Counted from the first letter of the stretch, positions 6,883 through 15,670 are shown. The stretch is DNA of 64,000 nucleotides from Methylorubrum thiocyanatum (GCA_014138645.1 JACJIB010000005.1:1-64000), one strand, 5' to 3'. The notes: generated by a model from the letters alone, not told the origin. A program made the numbers and translations.

Positions 6883-9315
6883 ATGACCACCATGAGGCTG
6901 ACCGGTTACGCCGACAAGTTCGGCGTCCATCCCGGCGATACGATCCAGTTCTACGTCAATTGCGACGGTCCGTCCGAGTACAAGGTCGAGATCGTGCAGA
7001 TGATCAACGGTGACACCAACCCGCGCGGCCCCGGCTACATCGACAAGCCGGTCGATGCGGCGGTCAACGGCACCTATGCCGGCAAGAAGCAGATCATCCA
7101 CGGCGGCTCCTACGCCTACGTGCCGGACGCCAAGCCCTTCCACGTCGAGAGCTTCACGCTCCAGTGCTGGATCTGGCCGACCGCGCCGAAAACCCATCCG
7201 CGCTACTGGAAGCACGGCCCGCAAGGGCTGGTGACCAAATGGTCGAACGAGTGCGGCTACGGCCTCTTCATCAACGAGGAGGGCTGCCTCGAACTGCGCA
7301 TCAACGAGCACCGGATCACCACCGGCGTGCCGATCCGCGACCATGCCTGGCATTTCTGCGCCGCGACCTTCGACGCCGCCACCGGCCTCGTCACGCTGAT
7401 CCACGAGCCGCAGGTGGTCTACGCCCTCGATCCCGAGATCGCGCCGGTCGAGGCGAGCCTGAAGGTCGCGATCGCCCACGCCCCCGTACCCGTCGCGCTC
7501 GGCGCCTATGTCGAGCGGCTGGCGCCCGAGGATCCGCTCGCCGCCTCCTCGAAGCCGGCCGGTGTGGTCTTTGCCGGCAAGTATAACGGCAAGATCGACA
7601 GTCCGCGGATCTGCAACCGGGCGCTCTCGCGCGCCGAGATCGAGATGATGAAGGCCGGCGCCCAGCCGGGCCTGACCGAGCGGCGCAATGCCGGCCCGAC
7701 CGGCAAGCTTTCCGAGTGCATTGTCGCCGCCTGGAATTTTTCGGTCGGCATCGACACCCTCACCTGCAAGGACGAAGGGCCGTATCGCTTCGACGCGACG
7801 CTGGTGAACTGCCCCAACCGCGGCATGACCGGCTATAACTGGTCGGGCCAGAACTTCGACTGGAAGCACGCGCCGCAGGAATACGGCGCCATCAGCTTCC
7901 ACGACGACGACGTCGACGATGCCCGCTGGAGCGCCGACTTCGCCTGGAGCGTGCCGGAGACCGGCGTGAAGAGCCGGTTCTATGCCGCCAAGCTGACGAC
8001 GGCTGAGGGCGACGAGGAATTCATCCCGTTCTGGGTGGTGCCGCGCATCGGCCAGGAAACCGCCAAGATCGCGGTGATGGTGCCGACCATCAGCTACATG
8101 GCCTATGCCAACGAGCACGTGGCCTGCAACGCGGGCGGGGCTGAACTGTTCGTCTACCGCGTGCCGATCATGCAGCAGCAGAACATGTTCCTGTCCGAGC
8201 ACCGCGAATACGGCGGCTCGATCTACGACACCCACACTGACGGCACCGGCATCTCGATCTCGTCGCGCCTGCGGCCGATCCTGTCGATCCGGCCGAAATA
8301 CGACCACTTCCTCGCCCAGGCGCCGTGGCAATACCCGGCCGATCTCCACCTGATCTACTGGCTGGAGACGATGGGCTACGAGTACGACGTCTTCACCGAC
8401 GAGGACATCACCTACGACGGGCTGGCGCGCATCGAGAACTACAACGTCATCATCACCGGCTCGCACCCGGAGCACAATTCCGGCACCCAGCTCGATGCGC
8501 TCCACAACTACACCCAGCGCGGCGGTCGCCTGATGTATATGGGCGCCGACGCGTGGTACTGGGTCCACTCGTACCATCCCGGCTACGAGGACAAGGGCCG
8601 CGGCGTCGTCACCGAGATGCGCCGCTGCGAATCCGGTATCCGCACCTGGCGGGCCGATCCGGGCGAGTACTACCACCAGGGCACGGGCGAACTCGGCGGG
8701 ATGTGGCGTTTCCGCGGGCGCTACCTGCACTCGGTGGCCGGCGTCGGCATGTCGTCCGAAGGCTTCGATGTCTCGAGCTATTTTTCGCGCACACCCGATA
8801 GCCTCGATACCCGCGTGTCGTGGGCCTTCGAGGGCATCGATTACGACGAAAAACTCGGCAATTTCGGCCTCGTCGGCGGCGGCGCGGCGGGTCTCGAACT
8901 CGACATCGTCGACACCATGCTGGGCTCGCCCCCGCACACCCTGACGGTGGCGACCTCGGCCGGGCGGCACACGGAGGCCTACCTCCTCGTCATGGAAGAT
9001 TTCGGCTTCAACCAGCAGGGGCTCGACGGCACCACCCACCCCCGGGTGCGCGGCGACATCGCCTATCACGAGACCCCGAACGGCGGCGCCTGCTTCGCCT
9101 TCTCGTCAATCGCCTATTGCGGCTCGCTGCCGTGGAACAACTGCGACAACAACATCTCGCGGCTCACCAAGAACGTGCTCGACCGCTTCTCGATGGACGG
9201 GCCCCTGCCGGCCCCGCCCGCGAGCGCGATCAAGCACCGCGGCCGGGCCGATTACGACCCGACCCCGATGGAGCACCGCAGCCGCAAGGAGCGCGGCGAG
9301 CCGCTGCCCGCCTGA
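6883..9315 (+). CDS. dmfA2: N,N-dimethylformamidase large (beta) subunit
   Basis: This is the catalytic subunit (810 residues) of dimethylformamidase. The ATG at 6883 follows AAAGGA. The N-terminal half has a beta-sandwich/lectin-like domain (residues about 60-260, with FTLQCWIWP and HAWHFCAATFDAATG), and the C-terminal half a hydrolase domain with PTISYMAYANEH (about 402-413), REYGGSIYDTHTDGTG (about 441) and GSHPEHNSGTQLDAL (about 527). The Paracoccus enzyme is known to use a mononuclear iron held by two Tyr and one Glu; Y408, Y448 and E530 are plausible equivalents, which I infer from spacing and have not aligned. It is about 48 residues longer than the 762 I recall for the family; part of that may be the polar C-terminal tail rich in Arg and Pro. 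It is probably co-transcribed with dmfA1 and the following genes. Confidence 0.9.
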   Translation: MTTMRLTGYADKFGVHPGDTIQFYVNCDGPSEYKVEIVQMINGDTNPRGPGYIDKPVDAAVNGTYAGKKQIIHGGSYAYVPDAKPFHVESFTLQCWIWPTAPKTHPRYWKHGPQGLVTKWSNECGYGLFINEEGCLELRINEHRITTGVPIRDHAWHFCAATFDAATGLVTLIHEPQVVYALDPEIAPVEASLKVAIAHAPVPVALGAYVERLAPEDPLAASSKPAGVVFAGKYNGKIDSPRICNRALSRAEIEMMKAGAQPGLTERRNAGPTGKLSECIVAAWNFSVGIDTLTCKDEGPYRFDATLVNCPNRGMTGYNWSGQNFDWKHAPQEYGAISFHDDDVDDARWSADFAWSVPETGVKSRFYAAKLTTAEGDEEFIPFWVVPRIGQETAKIAVMVPTISYMAYANEHVACNAGGAELFVYRVPIMQQQNMFLSEHREYGGSIYDTHTDGTGISISSRLRPILSIRPKYDHFLAQAPWQYPADLHLIYWLETMGYEYDVFTDEDITYDGLARIENYNVIITGSHPEHNSGTQLDALHNYTQRGGRLMYMGADAWYWVHSYHPGYEDKGRGVVTEMRRCESGIRTWRADPGEYYHQGTGELGGMWRFRGRYLHSVAGVGMSSEGFDVSSYFSRTPDSLDTRVSWAFEGIDYDEKLGNFGLVGGGAAGLELDIVDTMLGSPPHTLTVATSAGRHTEAYLLVMEDFGFNQQGLDGTTHPRVRGDIAYHETPNGGACFAFSSIAYCGSLPWNNCDNNISRLTKNVLDRFSMDGPLPAPPASAIKHRGRADYDPTPMEHRSRKERGEPLPA

Positions 9316-9330
9316 CGCCCGCAAGAAAAC

Positions 9331-9352
9331 GGTCCCCGTCACGGCGGGGACC
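9331..9352 (+). other. Hairpin after dmfA2 (8-bp stem)
   Basis: GGTCCCCG (9331-9338) pairs with CGGGGACC (9345-9352) over a 6-base loop, 15 bases after the dmfA2 stop. There is no U-tract, so partial termination or 3' end protection of the dmfA1A2 message is more likely than full termination; the next gene follows 112 bases later. Confidence 0.4.
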
Positions 9353-9464
9353 TCTCGACGCTCCGTCCTCGCCTTCCTCGGGCGGAGCCCCGGTGGCAGC
9401 GCCCGTCAGCCCCCGATGAACGCTGCCGCCGGACCCTTTCCCGGCTCGAAAGTGAGAGGAGCGC

Positions 9465-10571
9465 ATGTCCCTCGCCGCCGCCACGGCCGGCTTCGTGCCG
9501 GACCGCCCCGATCTCGGCCACCACGCCGAGGGGCTCGACCTCGCCGATCCGGCCTTCTTCGCCGACAGCCTCGACCCGAGGGCGCCGCGCCTGCTGCCGC
9601 CGGCCGCCTACCGGGCGCTCGCCTTCGCGGAACTGGAGGACGACGCGGTCTGGACCCGTTCCTGGCTCGCCATCGGCCTCGGCGCCGAGATTCCGGCGAC
9701 CGACGACCTCCTGCCCTTCACCGCCGGCCATCACGGCCTCCACGTTCAGCGCACGGCCGAGGGCGGCCTCGTCGGACGCTTCAACAAGGCCCAGCACGGC
9801 GGCTGCCGCGCGGTGCCGCTGCAATGCCGCACCGGCACCAAGACCCGCTGCTCCTTCACCGCTTGCGGTTACAGCCGCGACGGGGCCGTGCTGCCGGCCG
9901 GCCTCGAGGGCCCGACGCCGGCGATGCACCAGTATCTGGGCCTGCGCCCGGAGCGGCTGCTGCCGGTCGCCGTCCGCGCCTGGGGGCCGATGGTGCGGAT
10001 CAATCTCGATCCCGAGGCGGCCCCGCCCGAGGCCGCGCCCGAAGGCTTGGTGGCGCTCGCCGGCGAGACCCGGCGGGCGGAATACGCCGCCAACTGGAAG
10101 CTCGCGGCGCAGGCGCTGGCCGAGGGCGATCGCTTCGCGCAAGCGCCGGAGAGCCTGCACCTGACGGGGCGGCTCGCGACCGGTGAGGCCGCGTCCCTTG
10201 CCCTCCACTTCCCCAACCTCGTCCTGATCGAGGCGCGGGGCGAGACCTGCGCCGTGATGCTGCAGCCGACGGCTCTCGGCCAGACGTTGCTGCGGATCGG
10301 GCTGCTCGGTCCGCAGGGACGGGCGACGCCCGATCTTGAAGTCTCTTTGCTCGAAGCCTCGTGGGACGCGTGGCTCGCCGAGATCGCCGCCCGGATGGCG
10401 CCGGCCGTCGCTGCGCAGGCGGCGCTCAGCCGCCCGGACGCCGACGAAGCCGTTCCGACCAACGCCGCCGGTCTCTGGCTCCAGGCAAACCTCGCCGCCC
10501 GCGTGCGGGCGCGGCCCGCCGCCACGGACACCCAACCCCTCTACGCCACGGCCCAGGGCCGCGGCTGCTGA
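9465..10571 (+). CDS. Degenerate Rieske oxygenase-like protein, cluster ligands lost
   Basis: This 368-residue protein has the layout of a ring-hydroxylating oxygenase alpha subunit: WTRSWLAIGLGAEIP (about 63-77), a Rieske-like segment (about 105-140) and a C-terminal helix-grip-like part. The Rieske ligands are mostly missing. Where NVCRHRG is expected it reads NKAQHGG (H111 kept, Cys replaced by Ala109), and where CPYHGW is expected it reads CSFTAC (C129 kept, His replaced by T132). The mononuclear iron motif is also not evident near EYAANWKLAAQALAEGD, where oxygenases usually carry ANWK...ENxxD. An oxidative role is therefore unlikely. The start ATG at 9465 follows GAGAGGAG. Its place directly after dmfA2 suggests an accessory role, for example scaffold or metal delivery for the iron-dependent DMF hydrolase; that is speculation. 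Confidence 0.6.
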   Translation: MSLAAATAGFVPDRPDLGHHAEGLDLADPAFFADSLDPRAPRLLPPAAYRALAFAELEDDAVWTRSWLAIGLGAEIPATDDLLPFTAGHHGLHVQRTAEGGLVGRFNKAQHGGCRAVPLQCRTGTKTRCSFTACGYSRDGAVLPAGLEGPTPAMHQYLGLRPERLLPVAVRAWGPMVRINLDPEAAPPEAAPEGLVALAGETRRAEYAANWKLAAQALAEGDRFAQAPESLHLTGRLATGEAASLALHFPNLVLIEARGETCAVMLQPTALGQTLLRIGLLGPQGRATPDLEVSLLEASWDAWLAEIAARMAPAVAAQAALSRPDADEAVPTNAAGLWLQANLAARVRARPAATDTQPLYATAQGRGC

Positions 10572-10589
10572 CCTTCTTGGGAGATGTCG

Positions 10590-11285
10590 ATGAGCCTTGC
10601 CGCCAAGTCACTTGCCGTCCAGCCTCTCGCCCCCGTGCCCACCCTTACTGAGGGCGTCGCCGCGTTCCAGGCCCGCGCCTACGACCGGGCGCTTGCCGTG
10701 TTCCAGCCGCTTGCCGAGGCGGGCGATGCGGAGGCGCAGGCGTGGCTCGGCGCACTCCATGCCGGTGGGACCGGCGTGCCCGCCTCGCTGACGCAGGCCT
10801 TCGCATGGTATCGCCGCGCCGCCGAGCAGGGCCACGGCCCGGCCGCGACCAATGTCGGGGCGATGCTGGCCATGGGCCAGGGCGTGGCGCAGGATCGGGC
10901 CGAGGGCGCGCGCTGGCTGGAGCGGGCCGCCGCCAGCGGCGACGTGATGGCCGCCTACAACCTCGCCACCCTGCTGGCGAAGGGCGACGGGCTCCCCGCC
11001 GACCCCGCCCGCGCCGCCGATCTCTACCGCAGCGCGGCCGAGGCCGGGCACTACCCGTCCCAGGCCCGGCTCGGCCATCTCTACGCCCACGGGATCGGCG
11101 TGGAGCGCGACCGGGTCGAGGCCTTCGCCTGGCTCTCGCTCGCCGCCGGGCACGGCGTCGGCACGGCGCTCAACGCCCTGGAGGAGGTGATCAAGGAGAT
11201 GTCGGCCGACGAGAAGCGCGAGGGCGCCGCCCGGGCGCAGGCGCGCCGGACCGCACCGGGCCGCATCGCGCCGATCCCCGCGTGA
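10590..11285 (+). CDS. Sel1-like repeat (SLR/TPR-type) protein
   Basis: This protein of about 231 residues has at least four Sel1-like repeats of about 36 residues (for example AQAWLGALHAGGTGVPASLTQAFAWYRRAAEQGH, then AATNVGAMLAMGQGV..., MAAYNLATLLAKGDGL..., SQARLGHLYAHGIGV...). Such arrays form alpha-alpha superhelices that mediate protein contacts. There is no obvious signal peptide, so it is probably cytoplasmic. I chose the ATG at 10590 over 10584 because GGGAG at 10579-10583 gives it proper spacing. The C-terminus is Arg/Ala-rich. It lies in the dmf gene string, between the Rieske-like protein and a small unknown protein, and may scaffold them. No enzymatic function is predicted. Confidence 0.75.
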   Translation: MSLAAKSLAVQPLAPVPTLTEGVAAFQARAYDRALAVFQPLAEAGDAEAQAWLGALHAGGTGVPASLTQAFAWYRRAAEQGHGPAATNVGAMLAMGQGVAQDRAEGARWLERAAASGDVMAAYNLATLLAKGDGLPADPARAADLYRSAAEAGHYPSQARLGHLYAHGIGVERDRVEAFAWLSLAAGHGVGTALNALEEVIKEMSADEKREGAARAQARRTAPGRIAPIPA

Positions 11286-11295
11286 GGGGGCTTCG

Positions 11296-11631
11296 ATGAC
11301 CGCCTACAGCGTGCAGCAGATCAAGTTCGAGTTCATCAGCTACGTGAAGGAGTTCGGCGCCGACTTCTCCGCGTGGTCGGTGGGCGTGTCCGAGGATGCG
11401 CTCGCCGCCCTGTTTGGCGAGCACGGGATCGACGAGGCCCGCGACATCTGGCTGTGGAAGCCCGCCGTCTCGCCGGCCGCCGCGGCGATGGTGCGCGACT
11501 GGATCTGCGGCCGCCAGGGCGCCGCGGCACTTCCGGGGGAGGGGCGTCAGGTGTTCCTGTTCCGGCGAGGGCCGGAGGTCGGGACTCCTGCCGACGGGTC
11601 GAGCCGAAGCCCGGTCCGTCCGGCCGTGTGA
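11296..11631 (+). CDS. Small protein of unknown function in the dmf gene string
   Basis: I do not recognise this 111-residue protein. The first 75 residues look like a compact alpha-helical domain (YSVQQIKFEFISYVKEFG, ALAALFGEHGIDEARDIWLW, AAAAMVRDWICG); the last 35 are Gly/Pro/Arg-rich and probably disordered. It starts at an ATG 10 bases after the Sel1-repeat gene, preceded by GTGAGGGG. It has no signal peptide or membrane segment. Spacing indicates the same transcript as the preceding genes, so it may be part of the DMF unit. It is the last gene on the plus strand before a convergent glycosyltransferase. Confidence 0.6.
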   Translation: MTAYSVQQIKFEFISYVKEFGADFSAWSVGVSEDALAALFGEHGIDEARDIWLWKPAVSPAAAAMVRDWICGRQGAAALPGEGRQVFLFRRGPEVGTPADGSSRSPVRPAV

Positions 11632-11776
11632 AAGGTGGTCGGGGCGGGGCGGCCGTCCGAGGACAATCGGCTCGGAGCCCATCCGATCGCTCCCTCGGGA
11701 CGGCGGATTGGGGCTTCGCTCGAGCGGCGCGCGGGCTTGCTGATCCGGTTTCGGCTTCGATCAGGCAGACACTGGA

Positions 11777-13795
11777 TCAGGCCGGATCATAGCTCCCGCC
11801 GCGGCCGAAAAGCCGGTGCCACAGGCCCCCGACGACGGCCGACTTGTCGATGTCGCGGATGTCCTGCGAGTACTGGCCCGTATAGAGCCGGACGATCATC
11901 GCGTCGCGGCAGTCGCCCTCGAGCGTGTAGGAGAAGCGGAGGCAGGTCGGCCCGCGACGCCGGCCGGGCGTCAGGCCCTCGACCGTTCCTTCGATGTGCG
12001 GGAAGCGCTCCATCTCGATCCAGATCCGTTCGCCGGGACGCAGGCCGGGATCCGCCGCGAAGGACGCGACGCCCCGATCGAGCGACAGGCTGACGATCCG
12101 CGCGTCCACGGCCCGGTTCGCCGTCACGACGCGGGCCGGCTCGTCGGTTGCGAAGCTGTCGAGCAGCGGGCGCGATTTCTCGAAACAGATCAGGGCCGCC
12201 ACCATCAGGACGAGGACGTTGAGGGCGGCCCAGTAGGCCGAGACGATCGAGAATTCGCCCTCGCCGATGCGCGACCATTCCGGCACGATGTTGATGACGA
12301 GGCCCAGCACCGTGACGGCGATCCAGAAGGCGATCGAGAAGAAGGTGTAGGCATCGAAGGCGTTCTCCTCGTTGCCGCTGCCCTTGGGCGTCACGCGGAA
12401 GGGCACGCCGAACGGTTTGATCACGCTGGAGACCACCACGGGCAGCATGCGGAAGGTCGCGAAGGTGCCCACCGCGCTCGACACCAGCGGCAGGTAGCGC
12501 GTCGGCGTCAGCCAGCCCATCAGCAGGAAGTAGGCCGCGAGCACGGGCAACTGATACGTGACGATGTCCTGCGTCCCGGTGAAGTAGAGCGGCGCCGCGC
12601 CGGTCCAGAGATAGACGGCCGGCACCACGAGGATCACGAACCGCGTCGTGTACTGCATCAGCCACGACAGGGGCAGGAACATCACCCGCTGGAACAGGCT
12701 CAGGCCCGGCCCGCGCAGCGGCCCGTTATGCAGGTAGATCGTCTGGATTCCGCCACGGCACCAGCGGCCCCGCTGGACGAAGTAGCCCTTCAGGTTCTCC
12801 GCCGCGAGGCCCATCGACAGGCGCTCGTTCAGGTAACGGGTCTTGTACCCCTTGTTGAGCATGGCAAGCGTCGTGAGCAGATCCTCGGTGATCGAATCGT
12901 GGGGGAAGCCCCCGATCACATCGAGCGCCGCGCGGCGGGCGATCGAGCAGGAGCCGCAGCAGAAGCTCACGTCCCAGGCATCGCGGCTCGCGGCCATCTC
13001 GTCGAAGAACAGCCGCTGCTCGTCCGGCCAGACCTTTTCGAGCGAGAGGTTCGACTGGACCGGATCCTTGTTGAAGAAGTGCTGCGGCGTCTGCACGATG
13101 CCGATCGTCGGGTCGGTGAAGAAGGGCAGCGTGCGGCGCAGGAAATTGCGGTAGGGCACGAAGTCGGCATCGAAGATCGCGATGAATTCGCCCGAGGAGA
13201 CTTTGAGGCCGTTATTCATGTTGCCGGCCTTGGCGTGGGAATTGTCCGGCCGGGTGACGTGGATCGCACCCTTCTCCTCGCAATACGCCTTCAGCCAGTC
13301 GCGCCGCTTGTCGTCGAGGACGTAGACCTTGAACTTGTCCCGCGGGTAGTCGAGCGCCAGGGCCCCGACGATGGTCCGCTCCAGCACGTCGAGCGGCTCG
13401 TTGTAGGTCGGAATGAAGACGTCGACCGTCGGCAGCTCCGCTTTCGGGCGCGCGAAGAAGGTCCGCTCCAACCGGCTCGCCTCGCTGCTCCGATCGACCG
13501 AGCGGCTCATCACGACGAGGAAGAGCAGGATGTCGGCGAAGGCGCCGAGTTCCACGAAGAAGACCGTCCAGGTCCAGATGAAGGCAAAGCTTCCGTCCGC
13601 CGGATGCGGCAGCACGGTGTAGAGGAAGCGCCAGACCAGGTAGCGCACGGCCACCGCGAGAACGAAGGCGCAGGTGATGCTGCGCGCCCAGGTCTTCTGC
13701 CGCGGCCAGTTCGTCGCGAAGATGTAGAAAAAAGCTCCGACGAGGAAGGTCGGCGCGAGGGGGGCGAGCTCCAGCTCTATGAGATACTGAACCAC
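11777..13795 (-). CDS. Cellulose-synthase-like processive glycosyltransferase (GT2) with PilZ-type C-terminus
   Basis: This 672-residue inner-membrane enzyme resembles BcsA/Alg8-type synthases. It has three N-terminal membrane segments (about 12-30, 40-60, 72-97) and a cytoplasmic GT2 domain with TYNEP (130-134), DD (161-162), DADF (209-212), TED (303-305) and QRGRW (341-345, the QxxRW motif). More membrane segments follow, and then a C-terminal beta-barrel (about 570-655) that looks like a PilZ domain. The RxxxR and DxSxxG c-di-GMP motifs are only partly visible (NRAVDARIVSLSLDRG), so c-di-GMP control is uncertain. It overlaps the upstream membrane-fusion gene by 19 bases, implying coupled translation. 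No BcsB, BcsZ or BcsC gene is present, so the polymer is probably not standard cellulose. Confidence 0.8.
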   Translation of the reverse strand: MVQYLIELELAPLAPTFLVGAFFYIFATNWPRQKTWARSITCAFVLAVAVRYLVWRFLYTVLPHPADGSFAFIWTWTVFFVELGAFADILLFLVVMSRSVDRSSEASRLERTFFARPKAELPTVDVFIPTYNEPLDVLERTIVGALALDYPRDKFKVYVLDDKRRDWLKAYCEEKGAIHVTRPDNSHAKAGNMNNGLKVSSGEFIAIFDADFVPYRNFLRRTLPFFTDPTIGIVQTPQHFFNKDPVQSNLSLEKVWPDEQRLFFDEMAASRDAWDVSFCCGSCSIARRAALDVIGGFPHDSITEDLLTTLAMLNKGYKTRYLNERLSMGLAAENLKGYFVQRGRWCRGGIQTIYLHNGPLRGPGLSLFQRVMFLPLSWLMQYTTRFVILVVPAVYLWTGAAPLYFTGTQDIVTYQLPVLAAYFLLMGWLTPTRYLPLVSSAVGTFATFRMLPVVVSSVIKPFGVPFRVTPKGSGNEENAFDAYTFFSIAFWIAVTVLGLVINIVPEWSRIGEGEFSIVSAYWAALNVLVLMVAALICFEKSRPLLDSFATDEPARVVTANRAVDARIVSLSLDRGVASFAADPGLRPGERIWIEMERFPHIEGTVEGLTPGRRRGPTCLRFSYTLEGDCRDAMIVRLYTGQYSQDIRDIDKSAVVGGLWHRLFGRGGSYDPA

Positions 13796-15060
13796 AGGCT
13801 CTTCACCCAGTTGACGAGCGGCAGGGTTGCTGCAGAGCGTGCGAACCGGACTTGCACGGTGCGGCCCACATGGCAGAAGTTCTCGTAGTCGGTTTGCATC
13901 GCATTCTGATCGAGGATCAGCCGGATGCGGGCATTCTTGCCCCGGCTCTTCGGCGGGATGGCCGCGAGCGTCACCTCCTCCACCGCCGCGCTCGCGCCCC
14001 GTACGGAGTTCACGCGTCCGGCGATCACGTCCGAGGTTCCGAGGAGCCGCACGTCCGCGGGATCGCCCGGCTTGATCTGATCGTAATCGACCTCGTCGAG
14101 CAGGATGTCGACGAAGAGGTCCCGGCAGTCGAGCAGGCGGATCAGTTCGTTGCCGACCACCACGTTCGAGCCGCCGACGACGTTGTTGCGCCAGATCACG
14201 CCCCGAAACGGGAGCCTGACCGAGGCGTTCGACAGCCGATCGTTTCGGGCGCGCTCGATGAAAAGCTGTTTTTCCAAGAGCTGGACACGGGCGCGTTCGA
14301 TCTTGGCCTGGGCCTCGACATTGGCGAGCTGGATCGTGACCTCGTCCCCGCGCTGCTGCGAGTACGGGACATCGTTGCGACCTTCGCCCACGAAGGTGCC
14401 GCGCTTCAACGCGTCGAGCTGCTGGTTGAGCCGGTCGAGTTCGGCTTTGGCGATCGTGCCTTCGTTGCCGGAGGAGACGGCTGCGGCCCTTGCCGCCTCG
14501 ACCGAGCTGTTGGCGACCACGCCCGTCGCGCCGAGCGTCTGCTTGCGGCTGAGATCGGCCTCCGCGGAGACGCGGTTGGCCTGGGCCGTGCTGATCCGTT
14601 GCTGGCGGATGATGATCTCCTGCTGGATGCTTTGCAGGCTCGCCTTCTGGTAGTCGCCGAGCCGCGTGGCGAGCTCCTTCTTGAGAGCCGTGAGCTGGCC
14701 ACTCTGCGCCTCCAGTGCCTTCAGGCGCTCGCGCGCGGCGCCGAGATCGGCATCGAGCTGCGCCTCCGCCGTGCGGGCGATGCGATCGTTCGTGATCTGG
14801 AAGATCTCGGTGTCTTCCGGCAGGGCGGTCCCGACCTTGGGCGGGGTCTCGGACACGACACCCTCGATCGGAGCCGACAGCACGGCGAAGCGCGCGTTCA
14901 CGGTGCCATCGAGGCTAGTATAGCCGGTAAACCCCGGCATCATCACGATGATCGCTGTGGCTAGAAGGGCCAGTCCGACAAGGATGCGGACGAAGCGATT
15001 GTTCCAAAACATGCCCAATTTTCCTGAAAAAGCGCCTTGACGCTTTGGCGGTTCAGGCAA
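13777..15060 (-). CDS. HlyD-family membrane fusion protein partnered with the glycosyltransferase
   Basis: This 427-residue protein has a short cytoplasmic N-terminus, one membrane helix (about residues 24-42, ILVGLALLATAIIVMM), a biotinyl-lipoyl half around VLSAPIEGVVSETPPKVGTALPEDT, a long coiled coil (about 95-260) and a second lipoyl/beta-barrel half (VRLPFRGVIWRNNVVGGSNVVVGNELIRL). This is the standard periplasmic adaptor layout (HlyD/Alg44-like). It is the first gene of a two-gene unit with the GT2 synthase, whose start lies inside its 3' end. It likely links the synthase to the periplasm and helps export the polymer. No outer-membrane channel gene is adjacent. Confidence 0.8.
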   Translation of the reverse strand: MPEPPKRQGAFSGKLGMFWNNRFVRILVGLALLATAIIVMMPGFTGYTSLDGTVNARFAVLSAPIEGVVSETPPKVGTALPEDTEIFQITNDRIARTAEAQLDADLGAARERLKALEAQSGQLTALKKELATRLGDYQKASLQSIQQEIIIRQQRISTAQANRVSAEADLSRKQTLGATGVVANSSVEAARAAAVSSGNEGTIAKAELDRLNQQLDALKRGTFVGEGRNDVPYSQQRGDEVTIQLANVEAQAKIERARVQLLEKQLFIERARNDRLSNASVRLPFRGVIWRNNVVGGSNVVVGNELIRLLDCRDLFVDILLDEVDYDQIKPGDPADVRLLGTSDVIAGRVNSVRGASAAVEEVTLAAIPPKSRGKNARIRLILDQNAMQTDYENFCHVGRTVQVRFARSAATLPLVNWVKSLWFSIS

Positions 15061-15337
15061 TTCGCCCAGACATCTATGATGTAGACCTTGAGATTTGACC
15101 GCGAAAACGCTCGATCGGCCGCCATGGATCCTTGAGGCGGCGTGATCGCTTCATTTTTCTACGCGGCATCGCTCCGCAATTGCCTGCCAAAGCCGGGCCT
15201 CGGCCTGCCGGGGGACCGGCTGCCGCGCAGGGTCGCGCACGGTCCTGTGGCGGTCGGACCGATCCGGATCGCCCTCATGCGCCGAATCGGCGGCCGGCGC
15301 GTTGTCGTCGTCAGTTGATCGTGACCGGAGCGTCGTG

Positions 15338-15670
15338 ATGTCCGTGCGTGCCGCCCTCCTGCTCGGGGCCTCTCTCCTGGCTTCGCCTGCCGAGGCTGCC
15401 CCCTTCGACAACCTGAAGGACGATCTCGCCGCCTGCCTGCGCTTCGAGCTGGACGCGACCCACTCGCAGCGTTCCGTTCCGATGACCGCCAAGGCGGGGC
15501 TCGCGCTCCAGAAGTGCTCCGGCGAGATGGACCGGCTCGAACGGGCGGACCCGCGCCGCCTCCGCAGCGACCACGGTCTCAGCCCCTCGAGTTGGTCCGT
15601 GATCGAGAGCGTGTTCGGCGCCGGCAGCCGCGGACGCTTCGCTGGCATCCTGTTTCGCGCCCGCGGCTGA
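15338..15670 (+). CDS. Small secreted protein of unknown function
   Basis: This 110-residue protein starts at the ATG at 15338, with GGAG 8 bases upstream. It has a clear Sec signal ([18 protein letters not shown], cleavage before APF) and a mature part of about 90 residues with two Cys (in AACLRF and QKCSGEM) that could form a disulphide. The C-terminus is Gly/Arg-rich. I recognise no family. It is divergent from the glycosyltransferase-export pair, with a 277-base shared upstream region in which I see no clear operator. Confidence 0.55.
   Translation: MSVRAALLLGASLLASPAEAAPFDNLKDDLAACLRFELDATHSQRSVPMTAKAGLALQKCSGEMDRLERADPRRLRSDHGLSPSSWSVIESVFGAGSRGRFAGILFRARG

Noticed and set aside
6751..9069. 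772-codon reading frame antisense to dmfA2
   Set aside because: It is a mirror frame of a known enzyme gene with no ribosome site or domain. Long antisense frames are expected at this GC content.
9465..10571. A functional Rieske dioxygenase alpha subunit
   Set aside because: Two of four cluster ligands are replaced and the catalytic iron motif is not visible.
11816..13888. 690-codon plus-strand frame over the glycosyltransferase gene
   Set aside because: The minus strand carries D,D,D,QxxRW and membrane helices; the plus frame is charged and repetitive without structure.
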